Below, in pieces: positions 6,992 to 13,756 of a DNA stretch of 64,000 bases. Numbering within the stretch: position 1 is the stretch's first letter; each line of letters begins with the position of its first letter. Source of the DNA: JARFVT01 sp036677425 (GTDB taxonomy: Bacteria > Pseudomonadota > Alphaproteobacteria > UBA8366 > Aestuariispiraceae); contig JARFVT010000012.1 in the NCBI GenBank assembly GCA_036677425.1, positions 248,001 through 312,000 of the forward strand, given 5' to 3'. A model generated the notes under the pieces. That model was not told the DNA's origin. It was given only the letters and a program-made list of their open reading frames with translations, and searched no databases. Made by a program: the position numbers and the translations under genes.

Positions 6992-8293
6992 TTATGCCTC
7001 TAAACATTCAACAATAAAATCTGCCATACTATCCCATATTGATGTTAAATGGTCAGGTGAAGGGGCGAAGTTAGAGGAGTGTACATATCTATTGAGTGTA
7101 TCTGCTGAAATTATTTGATCTGTGTTTTGAAATTTTTTGATAATTCCTAGTTGTTTATTATTGATTTTTTTCTTATCAAAAAGGTCATGTCCAACTTTTA
7201 GAACGCGGTTTGCAAATTTATCGTTTGCATGGACTTGAATATTTTGTTGTTCAATATAGTTTAAAACTGAAAGCTCTAGTAAAACACGAAACAGCACAGA
7301 TATGGCATTAGGTTGAACGCTTAGCTGTAATTGAAATTGTAATTCCTCCCATATTTGGTGATGCCGCTGTAAACGCCCAGGCCAACTTAATCTAAAAGTT
7401 TTTTGTGGAATAAGGGTTTTTCGTATAGTAGGTCTAATATCTACTGTTGGTTTTAGCCTCTCTTTGTTTTTATTCGAATTTAATGGGATGTTTATTAATT
7501 TATTTTGTGACGTAGGTAAGACTCCTTCTTCTTCTAGCCGATCAAGATAACTATGTTTTCCATCAATATCCCATATGTCTTTTAATACAATTTTTTGCGT
7601 TGCTAGGTCATTTGCAACGCGAGCCAATGCCGCTAAAACTATATTTTTTTTATGGGTAAATTCGAATTTTTTCTTTTTTATACCAAACCCTAGCCGATTA
7701 CGGAATTGTTCGGCAGATAAAAGCCTATTTATTGTTGACCTTGGGATATTTATTTTTGTAGGTAGGAGGTTGGCTTTTGATAATAATATTTCTATTTCAT
7801 CGGCGACATTGAAGCTATTGCTTTTTCCTGTGCGAGAAACAAAATTAGCCTTCATTCGGTCATTCCAATTACTTTGACCTACGCCACCTTGAGTACCAGT
7901 ATGCCTTCTATAGAGAATGTTGTCTAAACGATCTCTATCATTTTCAACCTGACATTGTATTTTATCCAGGAACTCACCATTCCAATCTTTTCGAATGTTT
8001 GCAAATTTTTTTTGAAGCTTTGATGTTGGTGCTATATGTGGCTTATCCATCAGTTTTAAACACGTAACTCTGCGGTTTCCATCAAAAACGGTGAAATGAT
8101 CTCCATCGTAGAAAACAAGTGGCGGCTCATAGACCATCCCTTGTTGAGCAATGTCTTTTGCAAGATTATTCATATGCGTCTCGTGTTCACTAAATAACCA
8201 AGCAATTGCAAAAGACTCATTTTCAAGCTCGCCGTGCCTGTCATTGGAGTTGTTTATTTTTAAGTCGTTAATCAGGATATATTTAAGTTTCAT
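6992..8293 (-). CDS. ParB/sulfiredoxin-fold domain protein of unknown function
   Basis: The protein is 433 residues from the ATG at 8293; an ATG at 8308 and a TTG at 8344 are also in frame, and none has a clear ribosome binding site. The first 110 residues look like a ParB-type nucleotide-binding domain. They include a long helix, LAKDIAQQGMVYEPPLVFYDG, followed by VFDGNRRVTCLKLM (residues 69-82), the equivalent of the ParB and DUF262 D-G-x-x-R box. The middle is basic. The last 120 residues are all-helical and end in LNRYVHSSNFAPSPDHLTSIW, reminiscent of HEPN-like or DUF4145-like C-termini, but that likeness is weak. No ParB helix-turn-helix is seen, so a partitioning role is unlikely. It stands alone between an IS and repeat-rich DNA, is poor in G+C, and looks horizontally acquired. 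A defence role is a guess. Confidence 0.7.
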   Translation of the reverse strand: MKLKYILINDLKINNSNDRHGELENESFAIAWLFSEHETHMNNLAKDIAQQGMVYEPPLVFYDGDHFTVFDGNRRVTCLKLMDKPHIAPTSKLQKKFANIRKDWNGEFLDKIQCQVENDRDRLDNILYRRHTGTQGGVGQSNWNDRMKANFVSRTGKSNSFNVADEIEILLSKANLLPTKINIPRSTINRLLSAEQFRNRLGFGIKKKKFEFTHKKNIVLAALARVANDLATQKIVLKDIWDIDGKHSYLDRLEEEGVLPTSQNKLINIPLNSNKNKERLKPTVDIRPTIRKTLIPQKTFRLSWPGRLQRHHQIWEELQFQLQLSVQPNAISVLFRVLLELSVLNYIEQQNIQVHANDKFANRVLKVGHDLFDKKKINNKQLGIIKKFQNTDQIISADTLNRYVHSSNFAPSPDHLTSIWDSMADFIVECLEA

Positions 8294-8344
8294 AATTTTT
8301 ACATTCATAATTAATTTAATTGTATAACAATGAAATAAAAACAA

Positions 8345-8577
8345 AGAGAAATCAAATTTAATGGAATTTATGAATAATTAGGTAATAATTTTTTGTAAAA
8401 TCCTATCTTTATTTTTGGTGATGGTTTTTCACTTTTATCTTCATATATTATTTGATTTTATAACTGCGGCGACAAAATATGCAATATTATCGTTGATTTT
8501 TATAAAGGTTGTACCTGTAATCAGGCCGTATTTTTGCTTGTATTTAAATAAATGATCGGCTGCATGAACTAACTATA
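8345..8577. other. Non-coding AT-rich stretch upstream of the ParB-like gene
   Basis: About 230 bases with no credible gene. It should contain the promoter for the ParB-like gene on the minus strand, but I cannot pick out unambiguous -35 and -10 boxes in such AT-rich sequence. No repeat seen here recurs elsewhere in the window. Confidence 0.5.
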
Positions 8578-8616
8578 AAGTGATTAGCAAGGGCGACTGC
8601 CCGCCGCCGTTAGGCG
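8578..8616 (+). repeat. Outer direct repeat, left copy, of the GIY-YIG unit
   Basis: AAGTGATT, a short variable spacer, then GGCGACTGCCCGCCG (8592-8606) and GTTAG. The same blocks in the same order and orientation are at 10071-10109. GGGCGACTGCCC within it can itself fold as a small hairpin. Confidence 0.8.
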
Positions 8617-8723
8617 TTATTATAAAAAGATTCTTTTTATCGTTGCACTAAGCTTGTGTTTCGCGTGCTCACACTTGTTTACTATCGCATTTAGTAGTAA
8701 ATGCTCGCCTATATACCAAACGA

Positions 8724-8780
8724 TTGCGTATATCGTTCTAGCAAACCCCGAGCAACGAAGTTGCGACGACGCGTTTGCGT
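8724..8780 (+). repeat. 57-bp inverted repeat, left copy, flanking the GIY-YIG gene
   Basis: The 57 bases from TTGCGTATATCG to CGTTTGCGT match the reverse complement of 9948-10004 at 51 of 57 positions with no gaps. The centre has the hairpin GCAAC-GAA-GTTGC. A 29-base core (8742-8770) is repeated exactly at 8795-8823. Confidence 0.85.
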
Positions 8781-8794
8781 AATATAAAAAGAAT

Positions 8795-8823
8795 CAAACC
8801 CCGAGCAACGAAGTTGCGACGAC
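8795..8823 (+). repeat. 29-bp direct copy of the hairpin core
   Basis: This is an exact copy of 8742-8770, beginning CAAACCCCGAGCAACG and ending TTGCGACGAC. It is a partial third member of the same repeat family and lies 24 bases after the first. Confidence 0.85.
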
Positions 8824-9075
8824 ATTTTTAAGTAAAATAAAAAAGATGAAGCACGCGCAGTGCGGCTTAGTGTAACAATAAAAAAAAGCCACTATTGATA
8901 TGCAATAATAAAATATCTATGGTAGTATAATACCAATAAAATTAACCATAAGTATACCTATAGTTAATTAAACAATAGAGTTTTATTTATAACGCCCCTT
9001 ATGGATGGGGGTATTACTGTTAAGTTTGATATATAGAAACCAAATTCATTGAATAACTTTTAGAAAGTAACTAAA

Positions 9076-9813
9076 ATGGAAAAATTTGAAAATAAGGTAG
9101 CAGAAGACATTATGTTTTATGTGTATTGCCTAATAGACCCCAGAAATAAGCAGCCTTTTTATGTTGGGAAGGGAGAAGGAAATCTAGTTTTTCAACATGT
9201 ACAAGATGCATTGGAAACTTCAAGTTCCAGCGACAAACTTGATACAATTAGGGACATTCATGCGTCTGGAAGTAGTGTGAACCATGTGATTATTCGCCAT
9301 GGTTTAAATTCTGAGGAAGCATTTCTGGTTGAATCTACTTTGATAGATTTTTGTGTGTATTTTGATAAATCTCTATCAAACAAGGTATTAGGACATCATT
9401 CTTCGGATTCTGGAATTATGACGGCAGAAGAGGTGCATCGAAAATACGCAGCAGAACCATTAGAGAAGTTGGAAGAAGGTTGCATTATTGTCAATATAAA
9501 CAAAACATATAAACGGGCAAAAGGTAGTCAAAGTTACTATCAGGCTGCTAAAGGAAAATGGAAGATTGATGCTAAACATATCCCAAACTTGAAATATGTT
9601 CTTCCTGAGTTTGGTGGTATTATAGTCGAGGTTTTTGAGGTTGATCAGGATGGCTGGTATGAGGTTAAAGATAAAAATGGCAAGAGGCGTTGGAGCTTTA
9701 ATGGTAAGGTAGCATCGTCTGCAATCCAGGGTAAATATAAAAACAGGAAGATTATAAAAAATAAAGGCTCTTCGCAGCAGTCAATTGCCTATAATTTGCA
9801 AAAGCAAAAGTAG
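9076..9813 (+). CDS. GIY-YIG nuclease domain protein, LEM-3-like
   Basis: This 245-residue protein starts with a GIY-YIG nuclease fold of the LEM-3/Ankle1 type: YVYCLIDP (15-22), PFYVGKGEG (27-35), His41, and the probable catalytic Glu in FLVESTLIDF (about residue 86). GIY-YIG enzymes use the two tyrosine motifs, an Arg and this Glu for metal-dependent strand cleavage; LEM-3-type members act on branched or bridged DNA. The C-terminal half (140-245) has no motif I recognise. It is rich in aromatic and basic residues and may bind DNA. The gene is monocistronic and sits between inverted 57-bp repeats and outer direct repeats. The upstream TAGAAAG could serve as ribosome binding site. It could equally be a cargo gene, a homing-type nuclease or a defence nuclease. 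Confidence 0.8.
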   Translation: MEKFENKVAEDIMFYVYCLIDPRNKQPFYVGKGEGNLVFQHVQDALETSSSSDKLDTIRDIHASGSSVNHVIIRHGLNSEEAFLVESTLIDFCVYFDKSLSNKVLGHHSSDSGIMTAEEVHRKYAAEPLEKLEEGCIIVNINKTYKRAKGSQSYYQAAKGKWKIDAKHIPNLKYVLPEFGGIIVEVFEVDQDGWYEVKDKNGKRRWSFNGKVASSAIQGKYKNRKIIKNKGSSQQSIAYNLQKQK

Positions 9814-9947
9814 TTTAAAAAGGTAAACACTCACATGCAAATGGAGGGTTTATAAGTTGACCAATAGGAAGCACCTCAAAATGACTTGGTAGCTCTATCT
9901 TGATGACTTTAGAATGCTAAAATAAGGCGGTCGCTTTTTTTATTATT

Positions 9948-10004
9948 ACGCAAATACGTCGTCGCAACTTCGTTTCTCGGGATTTGCTAGCTCGATATAC
10001 GCAA
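9948..10004 (-). repeat. 57-bp inverted repeat, right copy, flanking the GIY-YIG gene
   Basis: Read on the minus strand this matches 8724-8780 at 51 of 57 positions. Together they enclose the GIY-YIG gene in a 1281-bp interval. Confidence 0.85.
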
Positions 10005-10029
10005 ATTAAACAGTTAAAGGCAATCTCCA

Positions 10030-10080
10030 ACCAATCGCGAAGTGCCAAAAGTAAGCTTTAACCAATCACGAAGTGATTGT
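10030..10080. repeat. Tandem CAATC(A/G)CGAAGTG hairpin motifs
   Basis: CCAATCGCGAAGTG (from about 10031) and CCAATCACGAAGTGATTG (from about 10062) are related units 31 bases apart. The second forms the hairpin CAATCAC-GAA-GTGATTG, with the same GAA loop as the GCAAC-GAA-GTTGC hairpins. The second unit runs directly into the right outer direct repeat. Confidence 0.7.
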
Positions 10081-10109
10081 AAGGCGACTGCCCGCCGCGC
10101 AGTTAGCGC
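10071..10109 (+). repeat. Outer direct repeat, right copy, of the GIY-YIG unit
   Basis: AAGTGATT, spacer, GGCGACTGCCCGCCG (10083-10097) and GTTAG are in the same order as at 8578-8616. The direct repeats bracket about 1.5 kb that includes the inverted repeats and the nuclease gene. Confidence 0.8.
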
Positions 10110-10148
10110 ATAAAATATATATAATACCTAATATTTACCATATAAACA

Positions 10149-10183
10149 ATAAAATCGGCAGGTGGCAACCATACCGATTTTAT
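10149..10183. terminator. Bidirectional terminator-like hairpin between the GIY-YIG gene and rho
   Basis: ATAAAATCGG (10149-10158) pairs perfectly with CCGATTTTAT (10174-10183) around a 15-base loop. The gene to the left reads rightward and rho reads leftward, and A/T-rich flanks provide U-rich transcripts both ways. The stem is only 3 G-C pairs strong at its top. Confidence 0.55.
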
Positions 10184-10270
10184 ATAAAAGTTAATTTCAT
10201 ATCAAAATAGCAATAAAAAAACTTCAGATGTAGATAAAAATATTATCTATCGCATTATAAAATTTAAAGA

Positions 10271-10312
10271 TTCCTATTGATTCATTGAATCTTCCTATTG
10301 ATTCATTGAATC
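10271..10312. repeat. 21-bp tandem duplication across the rho stop codon
   Basis: Two exact 21-base units (10271-10291 and 10292-10312) each contain the palindrome GATTCATTGAATC. The rho stop TAG is in the right-hand unit at 10295-10297, so the left copy is a non-translated duplicate of the last codons and stop. Confidence 0.9.
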
Positions 10313-11557
10313 GAAGAAGTCAGAATTATTTTTTGAATGTTTAATTTTATCCAAAAGAAATTCCATGCTGTCGATAACGCCCATCGGGCTTAAAATTCGT
10401 CTTAAAACCCACATTTTAGAAAGCGTGCCTTTATCGATTAGCAATTCTTCTTTTCTTGTGCCAGATTTGGTGATGTCAATGGCAGGGAATATACGTTTAT
10501 CGGATAATTTACGGTCAAGAATGACTTCACTATTGCCTGTGCCTTTAAATTCTTCGAAAATAACTTCATCCATTCGGCTACCAGTTTCGATTAAAGCCGT
10601 AGAGATGATGGTTAGAGAGCCGCCTTCTTCGATGTTACGTGCAGCACCAAAAAACCGTTTTGGCCTCTGTAGCGCGTTGGCATCAACACCGCCAGTTAGA
10701 ACTTTACCCGAACTAGGCACGACCGTGTTATAAGCCCGTGCTAGCCTTGTGATGCTATCAAGTAAGATCACCACATCGCGTTTATGTTCAACTAAGCGTT
10801 TGGCCTTTTCAATAACCATTTCTGATACTTGCACATGGCGTTGGGCGGGCTCGTCAAAGGTAGAGCTTACCACTTCACCTTTAACAGAACGCTGCATATC
10901 GGTTACTTCTTCGGGGCGTTCATCGATCAATAATACGATTAAATAAACCTCTGGATGGTTTGCGGCAATGGCGGCGGCAATATTTTGCATAATCACAGTT
11001 TTACCAGTGCGTGGTGGGGCAACAATAAGTGCGCGCTGGCCTTTACCTATAGGTGCAACTAGATCAATAACCCTTGTTGATAGGTCTTTTTTCTTATTAT
11101 CACCACCCTCAACTTCCATGATTAATTTTTCATCGGGATAAAGCGGTGTTAAATTATCAAAATTAGTCCGGTGGCGAACTTTTTCTGGATCGTCAAAATT
11201 AACATTATTAACTTTTAATAACGCAAAATATCGCTCGCTAGATTTTGGTGCGCGAATTTGTCCGTCAACTGTATCACCAGTGCGTAAGGCAAAACGTCTA
11301 ATTTGGCTTGGGCTGATATAAATATCATCTGGGCCTGCTAAATAATTAGATTCCGGCGAGCGTAAAAAGCCAAAGCCATCTTGCAAGACTTCTAAAACGC
11401 CTTCGCCATAAATTGCGACATCATTTTCAGCCAGCTGCTTTAAGCTGGCAAACATAAGTTCTTGCTTGCGTAATGTGCTGGCATTCTCAATTTCTAAATT
11501 TTCAGCGAATGCTAAAAGATCTGCGGGGGATTTCTTTTTTAAATCAGTTAAATGCAT
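10295..11557 (-). CDS. rho: Transcription termination factor Rho
   Basis: Rho is the hexameric RNA-dependent ATPase helicase that ends factor-dependent transcription. This 420-residue protein has the helical N-terminus and the cold-shock-like RNA-binding domain with GFGFLRSPESNYLAGPDDIY. It also has Walker A APPRTGKT, Walker B VVILLDSITRLARAYN, the Q-loop/R-loop segment, and the C-terminal GTGNSEVILDRKLSDKR. Length and motifs are standard. It starts at ATG 11557, close to hemJ as in many alphaproteobacteria. The last residues (DSMNQ) fall in a 21-bp tandem duplication, which leaves the protein end unchanged. Rho is normally autoregulated by attenuation in its leader; I see no specific leader structure in the 166 bases before hemJ. 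Confidence 0.97.
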   Translation of the reverse strand: MHLTDLKKKSPADLLAFAENLEIENASTLRKQELMFASLKQLAENDVAIYGEGVLEVLQDGFGFLRSPESNYLAGPDDIYISPSQIRRFALRTGDTVDGQIRAPKSSERYFALLKVNNVNFDDPEKVRHRTNFDNLTPLYPDEKLIMEVEGGDNKKKDLSTRVIDLVAPIGKGQRALIVAPPRTGKTVIMQNIAAAIAANHPEVYLIVLLIDERPEEVTDMQRSVKGEVVSSTFDEPAQRHVQVSEMVIEKAKRLVEHKRDVVILLDSITRLARAYNTVVPSSGKVLTGGVDANALQRPKRFFGAARNIEEGGSLTIISTALIETGSRMDEVIFEEFKGTGNSEVILDRKLSDKRIFPAIDITKSGTRKEELLIDKGTLSKMWVLRRILSPMGVIDSMEFLLDKIKHSKNNSDFFDSMNQ

Positions 11558-11723
11558 AATATTTCTTATAATTAAGTTTATGAAAGGATGGTAATATAGA
11601 TGATATATTTAACTTAAGGTTTAAGCTAATATAATATTGAATAATATAAATTTTGGATAATATAAATCAATCTTTGTAGAGGGAATTAATAACGCGATAA
11701 TGCAGGTAATGTCAATTATATAA

Positions 11724-12152
11724 TCAGAATGGCTTCACAATCACCATAATGATAATGATTACCATTAAAATAGTTGGTATTTCATTAATGATTCGGAAAA
11801 ATTTAGATGATTTTATATTTTCATCTAATTTAAATTTATGACAATATAAAATTAACATGCAATGCAAAATAGTCATGATAATAAGGCATAATAACTTAAT
11901 ATATATCCATATATCGCCATTATATAACCAATCTTCAGCCGATAATAAATATAAGCCAGCGCCCCATGAAATCATCATCGCCGGTGTCATTATAATATTT
12001 AGAAGCCGTCTTTCCATAATCTTAAATGTTTCTGATTTTTCAGAGTTTATCTTAGCATCGCAATGGTAAATAAATAGCCGTGGTAGATAAAATAGCCCAG
12101 CCATCCATGAAATTACGGCGATTAAATGTAATGCCTTTATCCATTCATACAT
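11724..12152 (-). CDS. hemJ: Protoporphyrinogen IX oxidase HemJ (UPF0093 membrane protein)
   Basis: HemJ oxidises protoporphyrinogen IX to protoporphyrin IX in the inner membrane during haem synthesis, replacing HemG or HemY in most alphaproteobacteria. The 142-residue protein has four predicted membrane segments. The conserved His is in the first one (ALHLIAVISWMAGLFYLPRLFIYH), and the conserved Lys is in WIYIKLLCLI. Both family-essential residues are visible. It is between holA and rho on the same strand. Normal length is about 140 to 150 residues. Confidence 0.93.
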   Translation of the reverse strand: MYEWIKALHLIAVISWMAGLFYLPRLFIYHCDAKINSEKSETFKIMERRLLNIIMTPAMMISWGAGLYLLSAEDWLYNGDIWIYIKLLCLIIMTILHCMLILYCHKFKLDENIKSSKFFRIINEIPTILMVIIIIMVIVKPF

Positions 12153-12182
12153 TATTTATTATTCCTTGATGATATTTATTCA

Positions 12183-13208
12183 TCAGTGATATTTTCTGGC
12201 AATGGCCGCCATATGTTGTAATGACCTGCTGGCAATTAATATTGCAGGCTGATTAGTTTTTTTACAATCGGCTTCAACCTTTAATAATATGGGCAATGCC
12301 ATTGCAATGATTGCATTTGACCATGGTCGTAATTGGCTAATAAATTGTTTTTCAAGCTGGTAAAAAACGGGAGGATATAAATATCGCATGGCAGATTTAA
12401 CATCACCGCCCGCATTAGATTTTGCATTAACCAATTGTAATTTTATTAGATGATTAGCCATCATTCGTAAAATAGGCACAGGGCTTATATTTTCAGACCA
12501 TGCGTTTTCAAGTGCTAAATCCAGTTTTTTTGCATTACCACTGGCAGCCGAATATATAATATTATCAAATGAAGAAAGGCTGTTATCGTCGATAGATGCC
12601 TTTATATCATCGATTGTTACAATATTTCTATCGCCAAGATAAATAATTAATTTATCAATCTCTTGGTTGCTAATGGCGCGATCATTGCCCAGTAAACTTG
12701 CTAAATACCCCATACAATCACGGCCAATTGTTATATTAGCTGCCTGCATTTTATTTGTAATAATTTGGTTTAAATTTTGGATATTATCAGGGTAACAAGC
12801 GATACTTGCTGTATTTTTTGACTTTTCAAATAGGGCGCGCAATTTTGATTTTGCAGTTAAATTATTAGCTGTCAGTAAAATAAAAGCATCGCCTAGGGGG
12901 TTTTCAAGAAATTCTGCAAATAATTTGCTGTCGCCATCGCCACAATTTTCTATTTTTACTATGCGTCTGCCGCCAATCATTGATATTGCCATTGCTTCGT
13001 CAAATAAAATCGCAGGATCTGCTTTTAACATTGCGCTCGATAATTCACTTACTAAAAATGGGTCATTAATGTCATTAACTATTTTTAAGCTAATATTTTT
13101 GGCTCGCTCGCGAATTAACCCTTCATCGGGGCCATAAACCAAGGCGGAGCGCAAATCAGTTGGTAAATTACTTATATATTGATCGATTTTAAAAGGTGGA
13201 ATTTTCAA
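12183..13208 (-). CDS. holA: DNA polymerase III subunit delta HolA
   Basis: Delta is the clamp-opening wrench of the DnaX clamp loader and contacts the beta sliding clamp. The 341-residue protein matches the family in length and layout. It has an N-terminal AAA+-like fold without a working Walker A (ALVYGPDEGLIRERAKNISLKIV), a mid domain with FILLTANNLTAKSKLRALFE, and an all-alpha C-terminal collar domain. It begins 2 bases after the lptE stop, so the pair is probably translated from one message; leuS-lptE-holA is a known conserved order. Confidence 0.94.
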   Translation of the reverse strand: MKIPPFKIDQYISNLPTDLRSALVYGPDEGLIRERAKNISLKIVNDINDPFLVSELSSAMLKADPAILFDEAMAISMIGGRRIVKIENCGDGDSKLFAEFLENPLGDAFILLTANNLTAKSKLRALFEKSKNTASIACYPDNIQNLNQIITNKMQAANITIGRDCMGYLASLLGNDRAISNQEIDKLIIYLGDRNIVTIDDIKASIDDNSLSSFDNIIYSAASGNAKKLDLALENAWSENISPVPILRMMANHLIKLQLVNAKSNAGGDVKSAMRYLYPPVFYQLEKQFISQLRPWSNAIIAMALPILLKVEADCKKTNQPAILIASRSLQHMAAIARKYH

Positions 13209-13210
13209 AA

Positions 13211-13756
13211 TTATTTGTTATTTCTATCTTGTTCTAAATAAATTGCTACCTGAATTTTTGCATCATTGGCAATTTCCCGTAAATTGCGTTTAATCGCATC
13301 TTGTTCTGCGACCATGGTTGGATATTCGGCCTCTGTCTTGCTATAACCGCTGATTTGGCTAATGGTAAATTCCCGTGTTTCTTTTGCCCCAACAAGTTTA
13401 AATTTAGCAACCACCGTTAATTTATTACGACTGGTACTATCATCAGACTTAACGCCTAATCCCTTGGTGCTTATTTTAATGGTTGTTGATAGTTTATATT
13501 TTTTGGCAATATTATATTGTCTAAAGCTAAATCTATCCAATAGCATATTATGTAAAATTTGTCCTTGACGGTTTTTAATAGATTCTATTTTAACGCTAGC
13601 TAGTAATTTATTAGTAGTGGCAATTTCGCCATTATTATTTGATCGCTTGGCATATAGAGGCTGAAAACCACAAGCCGAAAGCGATAGACAGCCAATTAAA
13701 ACAGGTAATAATATTAATTTTTTAAATAACAATGTTGACAATCCTATTTGGTACAA
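13211..13756 (-). CDS. lptE: LPS assembly lipoprotein LptE
   Basis: LptE is the outer-membrane lipoprotein that plugs and helps fold the LptD barrel, delivering lipopolysaccharide to the cell surface. A signal sequence with two lysines and a hydrophobic core ends in the lipobox LSACGFQPLYA, with the lipidated Cys followed by the FQPLYA typical of the family. The 5' end overlaps leuS and has no ATG. The start is a TTG: the frame opens at 13756, but TTG 13732 would give a more standard signal peptide (MLFKKLILLPVLIG). About 173 to 181 residues fits the family. Its partners LptC, LptA and LptB are at 49152-51972. Confidence 0.88.
   Translation of the reverse strand: MYQIGLSTLLFKKLILLPVLIGCLSLSACGFQPLYAKRSNNNGEIATTNKLLASVKIESIKNRQGQILHNMLLDRFSFRQYNIAKKYKLSTTIKISTKGLGVKSDDSTSRNKLTVVAKFKLVGAKETREFTISQISGYSKTEAEYPTMVAEQDAIKRNLREIANDAKIQVAIYLEQDRNNK

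Larger units (their letters stand above)
8642..8876. repeat. Long imperfect inverted repeat with internal hairpins
   Basis: The arm GTTGCACTAAGC (8642-8653) with CGCGTGC (8662-8668) pairs with GCACGCG (8851-8857) and GCTTAGTGTAAC (8865-8876). Between the arms are further complementary pieces, such as AAAGATTCTTTTTAT near 8627 and ATAAAAAGAATC near 8784, and two copies of the GCAAC-GAA-GTTGC hairpin unit. The interval has no coding potential and is probably a mosaic of palindromic intergenic elements. Confidence 0.65.

Noticed and set aside
7575..7877. Plus-strand frame opposite the ParB-like gene
   Set aside because: Antisense to a well-supported coding sequence, with low-complexity Phe-rich content.
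8795..8823. CRISPR-like array from the repeated 29-mers at 8742 and 8795
   Set aside because: Only two direct copies, a spacer of 24 bases that is AT-rich, and no cas genes; better explained as palindromic intergenic repeats.
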